Shown: positions 8,365 to 17,770 of the stretch, piece by piece | How the letters are laid out: each line of letters begins with the position of its first letter | How positions within the stretch are numbered: position 1 is the stretch's first letter | NCBI RefSeq assembly: GCF_015354405.1 | Contig: NZ_JADKYP010000005.1 | Span: 124,001-188,000, forward strand | Reading direction: 5' to 3' | From: Nocardia sp. BSTN01 | GTDB taxonomy: Bacteria; Actinomycetota; Actinomycetes; Mycobacteriales; Mycobacteriaceae | DNA: 64,000 nucleotides | Notes under the pieces: generated by a model | What the model was told of the DNA's origin: nothing | The model's database searches: none | Seen by the model: only the letters and a program-made list of their open reading frames with translations | Made by a program: the position numbers and the translations under genes

Positions 8365-8856
8365 TCAGGCGGGGTGGCCGGGGGTGAGATCGGCGAGGTC
8401 GCTGTAGCGCAGTCCGGTGGTGCCCTCCGGCGGCTTCGGGCCGCCGAGCGGTTCCACCAGCAAACCCACATGGTCGCCGAAATCGTGGCGCTCGAGGATC
8501 CGGCCGGAGAACCAGGCCGCCGCCTCGTCGAGCACCACCACGCCGTCAGGCCCGTGATGCCACCGGCACCACGTGAACTTGTCGATATCGTCGCCCGTCT
8601 CCGCGCCGAAGAGCTGGGCCAGGGCCCGCGACCCGGTATCGACGAGATGCACCGCGACATGGGTGGCGCCGGCCACCACCCGGTAGGTGTGGTTGAGCTC
8701 GGAAACGCACACCAGGAATCGGCGCGGCTCGATGCCGACCTGGGACGCGAAGCCGACCACACAACCGGCGCGCTCGGACTCGGTCGCCACCGTCACCACA
8801 TAGATCGGAGCGTCCGCCGCCGCTACCAGCGCGTCGAAATTCGCGATCGCGTCCAT
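8365..8856 (-). CDS. Flavin reductase-like FMN-binding split-barrel protein
   Basis: 163 residues from the ATG at 8856, behind GAAGGAGG; a longer frame exists but lacks a ribosome site. The sequence shows APIYVVTVATESERAGCVVGFASQVGIEPRRFLVCVS, the start of the flavin reductase-like fold, and FTWCRWHHGPDGVVVLDEAAAWF in the second half. It may provide reduced flavin to an oxygenase or act as an FMN-binding reductase. It lies 10 bp from the convergent LysR gene and 67 bp downstream of an SDR gene on the same strand. Confidence 0.78.
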   Translation of the reverse strand: MDAIANFDALVAAADAPIYVVTVATESERAGCVVGFASQVGIEPRRFLVCVSELNHTYRVVAGATHVAVHLVDTGSRALAQLFGAETGDDIDKFTWCRWHHGPDGVVVLDEAAAWFSGRILERHDFGDHVGLLVEPLGGPKPPEGTTGLRYSDLADLTPGHPA

Positions 8857-8923
8857 CCACCCTCCTTCACCGCCGGTGCCGCTCGCTGCGGCCCGCCGCA
8901 TCAGGCTAGGACAACGGTGGCCC

Positions 8924-9760
8924 TCACGTGCGCGGCACGCGACCGTCGATATCGGTGAACCCGTAGGCTTCGGCCAGATCGGCCACCCGCCATGCCCGGC
9001 CCGTGCGTGCACGCCGGCCCGGATCCGCCGCGAGCGCGACCACCGCGCGCCCGGCGAAATGCGGAGTCTCGGCCTCGTTCAGATCGAACGTGCCCTCACC
9101 GGGCAGTGTGATCAGCCGCCGTCCCTGCGCATCGGCCGGAACCAGCTGCAGCAGTTCGGTATTCACGATTCCCGGCCACAGCGACACCACCGTGACCTCG
9201 GTGCCGGCCAGATCGTGCGCCATATCCGCGGTCAGCCGGTCGACGGCGGCCTTGCCCACGCCGTAGACGACGTTGTGCGTGAAATGTTCGGCTCCCGGTG
9301 AGGAGATGTCGACGATCAGCCCGCCCGATTCGATGAGCAGCGGCGCCGCGAAATGGGCGGCAGCGTAATGGGACCGCACGCCGATATCGAAGCCCTCGTC
9401 CCATGCCTTCGGCGGCACCTCCCAGAACGGTTTGCCGAGCCAGCGCGCCGAGGCCGGGGAGTTGTAGACATTGTTGACCAGCACATCCAACCGGCCGTGG
9501 TCGGCGCGCACGGTCTCGAACAGCCGCGCGACCGCCTCGTCGTCGCGGTGGTCGCAGACGAACGGCACTCCGCGCCCGCCGAGATCGGCGATCTCGCTCG
9601 CGGTCGCGGCCACCGTGCCCGGCACCTGCCCGGGGCGTTCGGAGCGCCCGGTCACGTACACCGTGGCGCCGGCCGCGCCCAGCTCCAGCGCGATGCCCTT
9701 GCCGATGCCGCGGCTCGCGCCGGTGACGACGGCGACTCGATCGGTCAGTATTCCGTTCAC
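8924..9760 (-). CDS. Short-chain dehydrogenase, DHRS1-like
   Basis: 278 residues. The Rossmann turn is TGASRGIG near residue 14. The usual NNAG is NNVYN, an altered motif typical of the DHRS1-like SDR group, and VVYGVGKAAVDR holds the Tyr-Lys pair. The C-terminus is longer than in classical SDRs and ends with a TGRAWRVADLAEAYGF segment seen in this group. It diverges from the epoxide hydrolase gene across a 54-bp gap that contains a KstR-like box, so both may answer to that regulator. The substrate is unknown. Confidence 0.83.
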   Translation of the reverse strand: MNGILTDRVAVVTGASRGIGKGIALELGAAGATVYVTGRSERPGQVPGTVAATASEIADLGGRGVPFVCDHRDDEAVARLFETVRADHGRLDVLVNNVYNSPASARWLGKPFWEVPPKAWDEGFDIGVRSHYAAAHFAAPLLIESGGLIVDISSPGAEHFTHNVVYGVGKAAVDRLTADMAHDLAGTEVTVVSLWPGIVNTELLQLVPADAQGRRLITLPGEGTFDLNEAETPHFAGRAVVALAADPGRRARTGRAWRVADLAEAYGFTDIDGRVPRT

Positions 9761-9784
9761 GACTCCGGGACACTACCGTGAAAC

Positions 9785-9798
9785 GAGAACGTGTTCTA
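9785..9798. promoter_or_regulatory. KstR-like operator between SDR and epoxide hydrolase genes
   Basis: The 14-mer GAGAACGTGTTCTA matches the published KstR consensus TnnAACnnGTTnnA at every fixed position except the first base, and its inner 12 bases AGAAC-GT-GTTCT form a perfect dyad. KstR is the TetR-type repressor of cholesterol catabolism in mycobacteria and rhodococci. The site sits 25 bp before the SDR start and 17 bp before the hydrolase start. Confidence 0.6.
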
Positions 9799-9814
9799 GT
9801 ACCTGGGAGGCGCA

Positions 9815-10807
9815 GTGGGGCCGACACATCGGTTCGTGGAGACCAACGGGATTCGGCTGCATATCGCCGAAGAGGGGCGCGGGTATCCGGTGATCTTCTG
9901 CCACGGATTTCCGCACGGCTGGTACGTGTGGCATCGGCAGCTGTCGGCGCTGGCGGCGGCCGGATATCACGCCATCGCCCCGGATCTGCGTGGGTACGGC
10001 CGCACCGAGGCGCCCGGCGGGGTGGAGGAGACCACGAACCGGGTCGTGATCGGCGATCTGCTCGGACTGCTCGACGAGATCGGCGCCGAGCGAGCGGTTT
10101 TCGTCGGCCTGGACTTCGGTGCCCAGCTGGTGTGGGAGCTGGCATTGCGGGCGCCGGAGCGGGTCGCGGCGATCATGGTGCTGAACAATCCTTACGCGCC
10201 CCGGCCGCCGAAGGCGCCGTCGGAGTTCTGGACGCGCGCCGCGCAACGTCATTTCCTGCACCTGTCGTATTTCCAGCAGCCCGGTGTCGCCGACGCCGAA
10301 CTGGCCGCGCGCCCACGCGAATTCCTGGCTCGCGTGTACTACGCGCTCAGTGGCGAGTTCCATTACCTGGACACGTGGAAGAATCCGCCCGGCATCGGTT
10401 ACCTCGACGCGCTGCCGCAGGCGCCCGCACTGCCCTGGTCGTGGCTGCCGGAATCCGAATTCGACACCCTGGCAACCGAATTCGAACGGACCGGCTTCAC
10501 CGGCGGGCTGACCTGGTATCGGGCGCTGGACCGCAACTGGGAGTTGACCGAGGGCCTGCCCACGACGGTCACGGTGCCGACCTGTTTCCTCTACGGCGAG
10601 AACGACCCGGATATGGAAGGTTTCAGCGGCCGCGACCCGCTGGCGGTGCTGCGCGCGCACGTGCCGGATCTGCGGGCGGTCGAAAAAGTCCCGGGCGCAG
10701 GACATCTCGTACAACTCGAGCGGACCGGCGCGGTGAACGACTTCCTCCTGCGTCACCTTGCCGAACTGGTCGCCGGCGATGCGTCGCGAAATGCGGCGCT
10801 GCGGTAG
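9815..10807 (+). CDS. Alpha/beta hydrolase, epoxide hydrolase type
   Basis: 330 residues from a GTG at 9815 preceded by GGGAGG. HGFPHGWYVW (about 30-39) provides the oxyanion HGxP loop. The nucleophile elbow is GLDFGAQ (about 97-103) with Asp rather than Ser, as in epoxide hydrolases. Candidate lid tyrosines appear in RVYYALSGEF and TWYRAL, and the late GENDPDM and GAGHLVQLE stretches hold the acid and the catalytic His. It should open an epoxide to a diol. The upstream KstR-like box hints at a sterol or terpenoid context, which is inference. Confidence 0.85.
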   Translation: MGPTHRFVETNGIRLHIAEEGRGYPVIFCHGFPHGWYVWHRQLSALAAAGYHAIAPDLRGYGRTEAPGGVEETTNRVVIGDLLGLLDEIGAERAVFVGLDFGAQLVWELALRAPERVAAIMVLNNPYAPRPPKAPSEFWTRAAQRHFLHLSYFQQPGVADAELAARPREFLARVYYALSGEFHYLDTWKNPPGIGYLDALPQAPALPWSWLPESEFDTLATEFERTGFTGGLTWYRALDRNWELTEGLPTTVTVPTCFLYGENDPDMEGFSGRDPLAVLRAHVPDLRAVEKVPGAGHLVQLERTGAVNDFLLRHLAELVAGDASRNAALR

Positions 10808-10888
10808 GGATTCGCCCGGTCCCCGCGCCGGGTGCGGCCGGAGCGTCTACGCGCAGGGTGGCGATGTACGGTCTGGCATGCTTGCCGC

Positions 10889-11249
10889 GTGCCTCTCATC
10901 GACGTCACGTGCTCATACCGAGTCTCCGACGATTCGAAGCGCAGGCTGGTCGCGGAGTTGCCACATATCGTCTCGGTGGCGGTCGCGTGTGCGGCGGAAC
11001 CCTACGACGGCTGCCTGCAACCCGGTGACGTCCTGGTGCGCTGCCGATCCGCCGAGGCGGGCGACCGGTTCGACATCGACGTGCTGATCGAAGTGAAGTC
11101 GAAGTGGTTCGAAGGACCGCGCCGCCGATCGTGACCGCCGGGCGGCCCACATACGCGGCGAGGTGGCCCGCATCCTGCCCGCGGGCCACCTCGTCGGTGT
11201 GTATCTGAGCCTGCCTGTCGCCGCGTGGGCGCAGACGGACGACGACTAG
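10889..11249 (+). pseudogene. Tautomerase-family protein, interrupted by a one-base frameshift
   Basis: From a GTG at 10889 the frame reads PLIDVTCSYRVSDDSKRRL, placing Pro right after the initiator as tautomerases require, and then EEPYDG-like and LQPGDVLVRC segments. At about 11112 (KSKWFEG) it falls into a frame that stops at 11134. The next frame continues without a break as DRAADRDRRAAHIRGEVARI and GVYLSLPVAAWAQTDDD to a TAG at 11247. The total of 361 nt is one base more than a multiple of three, so a single deleted base (two codons' worth of phase) explains it. It is either a real pseudogene or a sequencing error. A 13-bp inverted repeat (11159-11171/11181-11193) lies in the second part. 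Confidence 0.75.
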
Positions 11250-11294
11250 CAGGGATTTGCCGCCCGGCTCAGGGCAGCGTCGCCCGCACTACCC

Positions 11295-12026
11295 TCAGGG
11301 CAGCTTCGCCGCCGCGGCTTCGTCGAGCATCCAGGTCGTGGTTTCGCTGCCGTGCGCCCCGGCCGCCGGAATCTCGAGCGCGGACGCGCCGCCCACGGCC
11401 TGGGCCACCGCATCGGCCTTGCCCTCGCCGCCGACGACCAGGACCACGTGCCGGGCGCGCGCGACCGCGGGCAGGGTCAGGGTGACGCGCACCGGCGGCG
11501 GCTTCGGCGAATCGGTCACGGCGAGAACGAGTTCGTGCTCCTCGGCCACGGCCGCGGAATGCGGGAACAGCGAGTTCACATGCGCGTCGCCACCCATGCC
11601 GAGCAGATGCAGGTCGAATGCGCCGTGCTCGGCCAGATGCGCGTGCACCGCCGCCGAGTACTCCGCGGCGGCCTCGACCGGATCCGGATACTCGCCGTCG
11701 GAGGTCGCGACCGGATGCACGCGCGCCGGATCGACCGGCACGTGATCCAGTAGCGCCTCGCGCGCCTGCAACTCGTTGCGCTCGGCGTCGCCCGCGGGGA
11801 CGAACCGCTCGTCGCCCCAGAACACGTCCAGGCGACCGAAATCGACTGCGCCGGGTGCGAGGCGCACCTGCTCCAGCAGGGCGATTCCGGTGCCGCCGCC
11901 GGTGAGGACCACCGACGCCGAACCACGCTCGGCCTGAGCCCTGGTAACCACCTGCACGAACCGCACGGCTGCCGCCCGCACCAGTTCGTCATGATCGGCG
12001 AAGACCTCGATCTCCGGCTTACTCAT
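11295..12026 (-). CDS. pgl: 6-phosphogluconolactonase
   Basis: 243 residues of the SugarP isomerase-like fold: VLTGGGTGIALLEQV near the N-terminus, VFWGDERFVPAGDAERN in the middle and the GMGGDAHVNSLFPH motif, where most homologues have GMGxDGHxxSLFP. It hydrolyses 6-phosphogluconolactone in the oxidative pentose phosphate pathway. It is the last gene of the tkt-tal-zwf-opcA-pgl operon and overlaps opcA by 8 bp, so translation is probably coupled. Confidence 0.93.
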   Translation of the reverse strand: MSKPEIEVFADHDELVRAAAVRFVQVVTRAQAERGSASVVLTGGGTGIALLEQVRLAPGAVDFGRLDVFWGDERFVPAGDAERNELQAREALLDHVPVDPARVHPVATSDGEYPDPVEAAAEYSAAVHAHLAEHGAFDLHLLGMGGDAHVNSLFPHSAAVAEEHELVLAVTDSPKPPPVRVTLTLPAVARARHVVLVVGGEGKADAVAQAVGGASALEIPAAGAHGSETTTWMLDEAAAAKLP

Positions 12027-12927
12027 AGATCACCTTCCCGATTCCGGCCAGTGCCTCGGCGTAGACCTCGTCGGCGTCCAGCCGCCGCAGTTCCTCCGCC
12101 AGGCAATCCTTGGTCTCGCGACGGGCGAGGGCGAACCGCTGATCCGGCTCACCGGTGCGCGTCAGGGTCGCGGTGCGGCCCGTCTGCGGGCGTTCGATCC
12201 CGACCGAGATCGACGCCCGATGCAGCACGACCTTCAACTCCCCGGTCTGCCGGCGGATCGGGCAGTCCAGTTTGGCCGCCAGCCACCCCGCCAGAATGTC
12301 GAGCGCGGGTTCCTCCGCCAGGCCCGAGACGGTCACCGATTCGATCGGCTCGTACGGCGGCACATCGAGCGCGGAGGCCAGCAGCGCCCGCCAGAACGTG
12401 ATCCGGCTCCACGCGAGATCGGTGTCGCCCGGGGCGTAGGAATCCAGCCGCCGGGTGATCGCCGCACGCGGATCGGGAGCGTAGGTGGAGTCGGTGATAC
12501 GGCGAATGGCCAAGCGGCCCACCGAATCCCGCGACGGGAACTCCGGCGCCCCGCGCGGCCACCACGCCACCACCGGAGTATCCGGCAGCAGGAACGGGAT
12601 CACGACGCTGCTCTCGTTGTTGACCAGTTCGCCCTGCAGCCGCAGCACTATCACCTCGGCCGCCCCGGCATCGCCGCCGACCCGGATCTGGGCGTCGAGT
12701 TTGGTCTCGGAGAACCGGTCGCCGCGGGCGAGCACGATCACGCGACAGGGATGTTCGCGGCTGGCGTCGTTGGCGGCATCGATGGCGTCCTCGGCCTCCG
12801 AGGAATCCAGGGTGCACACCACCAGCGTCAGCACCCGGCCCATGGCGATCACGCCGTTGGACTCCCGCAGGCTGACCAGGCGTTTGGTCACGTCGCGGGT
12901 ACTGGTGTCGGGCATGTCCACGATCAT
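12019..12927 (-). CDS. opcA: Glucose-6-phosphate dehydrogenase assembly protein OpcA
   Basis: 302 residues from the ATG at 12927, which overlaps the zwf stop as ATGA. It has the OpcA layout: an N-terminal IVDMPDTSTRDVTKRLV, a central VVAWWPRGAPEFPSRDSVG stretch, and a C-terminal domain. OpcA proteins bind and activate or assemble G6P dehydrogenase in cyanobacteria and actinobacteria. Its place between zwf and pgl fits that role. Confidence 0.92.
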   Translation of the reverse strand: MIVDMPDTSTRDVTKRLVSLRESNGVIAMGRVLTLVVCTLDSSEAEDAIDAANDASREHPCRVIVLARGDRFSETKLDAQIRVGGDAGAAEVIVLRLQGELVNNESSVVIPFLLPDTPVVAWWPRGAPEFPSRDSVGRLAIRRITDSTYAPDPRAAITRRLDSYAPGDTDLAWSRITFWRALLASALDVPPYEPIESVTVSGLAEEPALDILAGWLAAKLDCPIRRQTGELKVVLHRASISVGIERPQTGRTATLTRTGEPDQRFALARRETKDCLAEELRRLDADEVYAEALAGIGKVIYE

Positions 12928-14486
12928 GGCCGCCGCCATTCGCGCCCGGTGCGGGCGAGCATCTCGTCGGCCGAGGTCGGACCCCAGGTGCCGGACTCGT
13001 AGGACTCGGGTTTACCGCCCTCGGCCCAGTGATCGAGCACGGGATCGAGGATGCGCCACGCCAATTCGACCTCCTCGTTGACCGGAAACAGCGACGGCTC
13101 GCCCAGCAGCACATCCAGGATGAGCCGCTCGTAGGCCTCGGGCGAGGATTCGGTGAACGATTCGCCGTAGCTGAAATCCATGTTGACGTCGCGGACTTCC
13201 ATGCTGGATCCGGGCACCTTCGACCCGAATCGCATGGTGATGCCCTCGTCCGGCTGCACCCGGATGACGAGCGCGTTCTGGCCCAGTTCCTCGGTCATCG
13301 TCTGATCGAAGGGCAGATGCGGGGCCCGCTTGAACATGACCGCGATCTCGGTGACCCTGCGCCCCAGGCGTTTTCCGGTGCGCAGATAGAACGGCACCCC
13401 CGCCCAGCGGCGGGTGTCGACGTTCAGCGTGATCGCGGCGTAGGTCTCGGTACGCGAATCCGGATCGAAACCCTCCTCCTCGAGCAGGCCCACCACGCGT
13501 TCGCTGCCCTGCCAGCCGGCCGCGTACTGGCCGCGGGCCGTGGTCTCCTCCAGCGGTTCGACCAGTTTCGTCGCCGAGAGCACCTTGATCTTCTCGATCT
13601 GCAGCTGCCGCGGCTGGAAGTTGACCGGATCCTCCATCGCCGTCAGCGCCAGCAGTTGCAGCAGATGGTTCTGGATGACGTCGCGGGCGGCGCCGATGCC
13701 GTCGTAATAGCCTGCGCGCCCGCCCAATCCGATGTCCTCGGCCATCGTGATCTGCACGTGGTCGACGAAGTTGGCGTTCCAGATCGGTTCGAACAGTTCG
13801 TTCGCGAACCGCAACGCCAGCAGATTCTGCACCGTCTCCTTGCCGAGGTAGTGGTCGATACGGAAGACCGTTTCCTCGGGGAACACCCGATTGACCAGGG
13901 CGTTGAGTTCCTGGGCACTGTGCAGGTCGTGACCGAAGGGCTTCTCGATCACCACTCGCCGCCACGGCTGCGGTTTACCCGGCCCCGCATCCGGCGGCTT
14001 CGCCAGCCCGGTGCGCGAAAGCTGTTCCAGCACAACCGGAAACGCGTTCGGCGGAATCGACAGGTAGAACGCGTGGTTGCCGCCGGTGCCGCGTTCGGCG
14101 TCGAGTTTCTTCAGCGTCTGCGCGAGCGTGCCGAAGGCGGCGTCGTCGTCGAAGGTGCCCTGGACGAAGCGGATACCTTCCGCCAGCTGCTCCCACACCT
14201 CCTGCCGGAACGGGGTGCGGGCGTGCTCCTTGACCGCCTGGAGGACGACCTGAGCGAAATCCTCGTCGGCGTAGTCGCGCCGGGCGAACCCGACCAGCGC
14301 GAAACCGGGCGGCAGCAGCCCCCGGTTCGCGAGGTCGTAGATGGCCGGCATCAGTTTCTTGCGTGACAGATCACCTGTCACCCCGAAGATCACCATGCTG
14401 CACGGGCCGGCGATCCGGGGAAGCCGCTTGTCGCGCTCCTCGCGCAGCGGATTCCCCGGGGCGGCCGTCTTCTTCTGGCCGGCCAT
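12924..14486 (-). CDS. zwf: Glucose-6-phosphate 1-dehydrogenase
   Basis: 520 residues from the ATG at 14486, five bases after the tal stop; a longer open frame reads back into tal and is rejected. VIFGVTGDLSRKKLMPA is the NADP-binding turn, and RIDHYLGKETVQN holds the catalytic His and Lys. The Zwf family length is normal. It oxidises glucose 6-phosphate and makes NADPH. Tight spacing with tal and overlap with opcA indicate one transcript. Confidence 0.95.
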   Translation of the reverse strand: MAGQKKTAAPGNPLREERDKRLPRIAGPCSMVIFGVTGDLSRKKLMPAIYDLANRGLLPPGFALVGFARRDYADEDFAQVVLQAVKEHARTPFRQEVWEQLAEGIRFVQGTFDDDAAFGTLAQTLKKLDAERGTGGNHAFYLSIPPNAFPVVLEQLSRTGLAKPPDAGPGKPQPWRRVVIEKPFGHDLHSAQELNALVNRVFPEETVFRIDHYLGKETVQNLLALRFANELFEPIWNANFVDHVQITMAEDIGLGGRAGYYDGIGAARDVIQNHLLQLLALTAMEDPVNFQPRQLQIEKIKVLSATKLVEPLEETTARGQYAAGWQGSERVVGLLEEEGFDPDSRTETYAAITLNVDTRRWAGVPFYLRTGKRLGRRVTEIAVMFKRAPHLPFDQTMTEELGQNALVIRVQPDEGITMRFGSKVPGSSMEVRDVNMDFSYGESFTESSPEAYERLILDVLLGEPSLFPVNEEVELAWRILDPVLDHWAEGGKPESYESGTWGPTSADEMLARTGREWRRP

Positions 14487-14491
14487 CGCGG

Positions 14492-15622
14492 TCAGTTGCT
14501 TCCGGTGCTCTTCAACTCGGCGGTGGTCGCGGTGAGCAGCTCGTCCCAGGACTTCTCGAACTTCTCGACACCTTCGCGCTCGAGGACGGCGAACACGTCG
14601 TCGAGATCGATTCCCACGCCGGTCAGCGCGTCGAACACGCCCTGCGCGTCGGCGGCCGTGCCCGACACCGTGTCCCCACGCAGCTCGCCGTGGTCGGCGA
14701 ACGCCTCGAGGGTCTTCTCCGGCAGCGTGTTGACCGTATTCGGCGCCACCAGTTCGGTGATGTACATGGTGTCGGAGTAGTCCGGGTTCTTCACGCCCGT
14801 GGACGCCCACAGCGGCCGCTGCCGGTTACCGCCGGAGGAGGCCAGATGCGAGTACGTCGAGGTGTGGTTACCCCCGTCGAATACGTCCTGGTAGGCGGCG
14901 TAGGCCAGGCGCGCGTTGGCGATTCCGGCCTTACCGCGCAACGCCAGCGCCTCGTCGGAACCGATCTGCTCGAGCCGCTTGTCGATCTCGGTGTCCACGC
15001 GGGAGACGAAGAACGACGCGACCGAATGGATGCGGGCCAGGTCGTGGCCGGCGATGCGCGCCTTGCGCAGGCCGTCCAGGTAGGCGCCCATCACGCTGAG
15101 GTAGCGCTGCACCGAGAAGATCAGCGTGACGTTGACGCTGATCCCTTCGGCGATCACGCGCGTGATCGCGGGCAGGCCCTCCTCGGTGGCCGGAATCTTG
15201 ATGAACAGATTCGGCCGGTCGACGATCTTCCACAGCTCGACCGCCTGCGCGACGGTCTTGTCGGTGTCGAAGGCCAGCCGGGGGTCCACCTCGATCGAGA
15301 TCCGGCCGTCCACGCCGCCGGTCGATTCGAAGACCTCGGCCAGCACGTCGCAGGCCGAGCGAACGTCGTCGGTGGTGATCGTGCGGATGGCGGCGTCGGC
15401 ATCGGCGCCCTGGGCGGCCAGTTCCTTGACCTGGTCGTCGTAGGCGTGGCCCTCGCTCAGCGCGACCTGGAAGATGGTCGGGTTGGTGGTCACGCCGACG
15501 ATGCTGCGGGTGGCGACGAGTTCGGCGAGATTGCCCGAGCGGATCCGGTTGCGTGACAGATCGTCGAGCCACACCGACACGCCTGCTCCGGACAGTGCGG
15601 CGAGATTCTCGTTCTGTGCCAT
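14492..15622 (-). CDS. tal: Transaldolase
   Basis: 376 residues, the long TalB-like actinobacterial class. GVTTNPTIF lies near residue 44, the Schiff-base Lys is in LFIKIPAT (near residue 140), and the phosphate-site segments SVNVTLIFS and [10 protein letters not shown] follow. It transfers dihydroxyacetone units in the non-oxidative pentose phosphate pathway. It ends five bases before the zwf ATG and starts three bases after the tkt stop. Confidence 0.95.
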   Translation of the reverse strand: MAQNENLAALSGAGVSVWLDDLSRNRIRSGNLAELVATRSIVGVTTNPTIFQVALSEGHAYDDQVKELAAQGADADAAIRTITTDDVRSACDVLAEVFESTGGVDGRISIEVDPRLAFDTDKTVAQAVELWKIVDRPNLFIKIPATEEGLPAITRVIAEGISVNVTLIFSVQRYLSVMGAYLDGLRKARIAGHDLARIHSVASFFVSRVDTEIDKRLEQIGSDEALALRGKAGIANARLAYAAYQDVFDGGNHTSTYSHLASSGGNRQRPLWASTGVKNPDYSDTMYITELVAPNTVNTLPEKTLEAFADHGELRGDTVSGTAADAQGVFDALTGVGIDLDDVFAVLEREGVEKFEKSWDELLTATTAELKSTGSN

Positions 15623-15625
15623 TGG

Positions 15626-17770
15626 TTATCCCTTCACCTTGTCGAGTGAGCGCTTCGCGGCGTCGACGACGGCTTCGGCGGTGATGCCGAATTCGCGGAA
15701 CAGGGTCTTGAAGTCGGCCGAGGCACCGAAGTGCTCGATCGAGACGTTCTCACCGTCGCTGCCGGTGAAGCGGTGCCACGGCATCGCGATACCGGCCTCG
15801 ACAGTGACGCGGGCGGTGATCTGCGGGGGCAGCACCTCGTCGCGGTAGGACTGTTCCTGCGCGTCGAACCATTCCACGCACGGCATGGACACCACCCGGG
15901 TGCCGATGCCCTGCTCCTCCAGCGTAGTGCGCGCGGCGACGGCGAGCTGAAGTTCGGAACCGGTGGCGATCAGGATCACCTGCGGTGTGCCGGTGGAGGA
16001 TTCGGCCAGGATGTATCCGCCGCGGGAGACGCCCTCGTAACTGGTGCCCTCCAGGGTGGGCACGTCCTGGCGAGTCAGTGCCAGCGCCGACGGGCCGTCG
16101 GTGTGCGGGTGGTCGGCGGGCACGAAATGCGAATGCTGCTCGGCACTTTCGAGCTCGAGGACGGTGCGCCACGCGTACACGGTCTCGTTGGCGTCGCCGG
16201 GACGGACCACGTTCAGGCCGGGGATGGCACGCAGCGCGGCGAGATGTTCGATCGGCTGGTGGGTGGGGCCGTCCTCACCCAGGCCGATGGAGTCGTGGGT
16301 CCACACGTAGATGGCCGGCACCCGCATGATCGCGGCCAGCCGGACCGCCGGGCGCATGTAGTCGGAGAACACCAGGAAGGTGCCGCCGTAGGGCCGGGTC
16401 GGGCCGTGCAGGGCGATGCCGTTGAGGATCGAACCCATCGCGTGCTCGCGCACACCGAAGTGCAGCGTGCGGCCGTAGGGCTCGGCCTTCCACATACCGG
16501 TGGAGATCGACGCCGGGCCGAAGCTCGGCACGCCCGGCATGGTGGTGTTGTTCGATTCGGCGAGGTCGGCCGAACCGCCCCACAGCTCCGGCAGCACCGG
16601 CGCCAGCGCGGCCAGCACCTTGCCCGAGGCCTTGCGGGTGGCCATGCCCTTGGCGTCGGGCTCGAACGAGGGCAGCCCCTCGGTCCAGCCCTTCGGCAGC
16701 CGGCGCTCGCGCAGCCGGTCGAACAGTTCCTTGTTCTCCGGGTTGTTCTGCGCCCACGCGTCGAACTGCTCCTGCCAGACGGCGCGGGCGGCCTTGGCAC
16801 GGTCGGCGGCGTTGCCGCGGGTGTGGGCGATGACCTCGTCGTCGACGACGAAGCTCTGGCCGGGATCGAAGCCGAGGATCTCCTTGGTGGCGGCGACCTC
16901 GTCGGCGCCCAGCGCGGCACCGTGCGCGGCGCCGGTGTTCATCTTGTTCGGCGCGGGATAGCCGATGATCGTGCGCAGCAGGATGAACGACGGCTTGTCG
17001 GTGACGGCCTTGGCGGCCTCGACCGCCTCCAGGATGCCGGTGACGTTCTCACCGCCCTCGACGACCTGCACATGCCAGCCGTAGGCGCGGTAGCGCTCGG
17101 CGGTGTCCTCGGTCAGCGCGATGGAGGTGTCATCCTCGATCGAGATCCGGTTGTCGTCGTAGAAGACGATCAGATTGCCCAGCTGCTGGGTGCCGGCCAG
17201 CGAGGAGGCCTCCGAGGTGACGCCCTCTTCGATATCGCCGTCGGAGGCGATGGCGTAGACGAAGTGGTCGAACGGGCTGGCGCCGGTCGCGGCGGACGGG
17301 TCGTAGAGACCGCGCTCGCGGCGGGCCGCCATCGCCATGCCGACCGCCGAGGCCAGGCCCTGGCCGAGCGGGCCGGTGGTGATCTCCACGCCCCTGGTGT
17401 GGCGGAATTCCGGGTGGCCCGGGGTCAGCGAACCCCACTTGCGCAGGTGCTTCAGGTCGTCGAGTTCCAGGCCCAGTCCCGACAGGTACAGCTGGATGTA
17501 CTGGGTCAGGCTGGAATGCCCGCAGGAGAGGATGAACCGGTCGCGGCCCGTCCAGTCCGGATCGCTCGGGTCGTAGCGCAGGACCCGCTGGTAGAGGGTG
17601 TAGGCCAGCGGCGCCAGGCTCATCGCGGTGCCGGGGTGACCGTTGCCGGCGGCCTGCACCGCGTCGGCGGCCAGGACACGGACGGTGTCGACGGCTCTGG
17701 TGTCCAGTTCGGTCCAGTCGGCCGGATGTGCGGGCTGGGTGAGGGCGCGGATGTCGTCTGTGACTGACAC
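15626..17770 (-). CDS. tkt: Transketolase
   Basis: 714 residues from a GTG at 17770 with AGGAGA about 10 bases upstream; a longer frame to 17833 has no better site. Motifs include GNGHPGTAMSLAPLAYTLY, the ThDP pattern SDGDIEEGVTSEASS with FYDDNRIS, and in the pyrimidine domain THDSIGLGEDGPTHQPIEHL. It is the promoter-proximal gene of the pentose phosphate operon and diverges from ctaB across 438 bp. Confidence 0.95.
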   Translation of the reverse strand: MSVTDDIRALTQPAHPADWTELDTRAVDTVRVLAADAVQAAGNGHPGTAMSLAPLAYTLYQRVLRYDPSDPDWTGRDRFILSCGHSSLTQYIQLYLSGLGLELDDLKHLRKWGSLTPGHPEFRHTRGVEITTGPLGQGLASAVGMAMAARRERGLYDPSAATGASPFDHFVYAIASDGDIEEGVTSEASSLAGTQQLGNLIVFYDDNRISIEDDTSIALTEDTAERYRAYGWHVQVVEGGENVTGILEAVEAAKAVTDKPSFILLRTIIGYPAPNKMNTGAAHGAALGADEVAATKEILGFDPGQSFVVDDEVIAHTRGNAADRAKAARAVWQEQFDAWAQNNPENKELFDRLRERRLPKGWTEGLPSFEPDAKGMATRKASGKVLAALAPVLPELWGGSADLAESNNTTMPGVPSFGPASISTGMWKAEPYGRTLHFGVREHAMGSILNGIALHGPTRPYGGTFLVFSDYMRPAVRLAAIMRVPAIYVWTHDSIGLGEDGPTHQPIEHLAALRAIPGLNVVRPGDANETVYAWRTVLELESAEQHSHFVPADHPHTDGPSALALTRQDVPTLEGTSYEGVSRGGYILAESSTGTPQVILIATGSELQLAVAARTTLEEQGIGTRVVSMPCVEWFDAQEQSYRDEVLPPQITARVTVEAGIAMPWHRFTGSDGENVSIEHFGASADFKTLFREFGITAEAVVDAAKRSLDKVKG

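Noticed and set aside
11159-11193. A 13-bp inverted repeat after the tautomerase start, like a terminator
   Set aside because: It lies inside the continuing coding frame (GEVARILPAGHLVG), so it is probably a coding coincidence of GC-rich codons.
15731-17767. A 678-residue open frame on the plus strand opposite tkt
   Set aside because: It is the antisense shadow of tkt; composition is His/Val/Gly/Arg-rich with no domain, and the minus-strand gene is certain.
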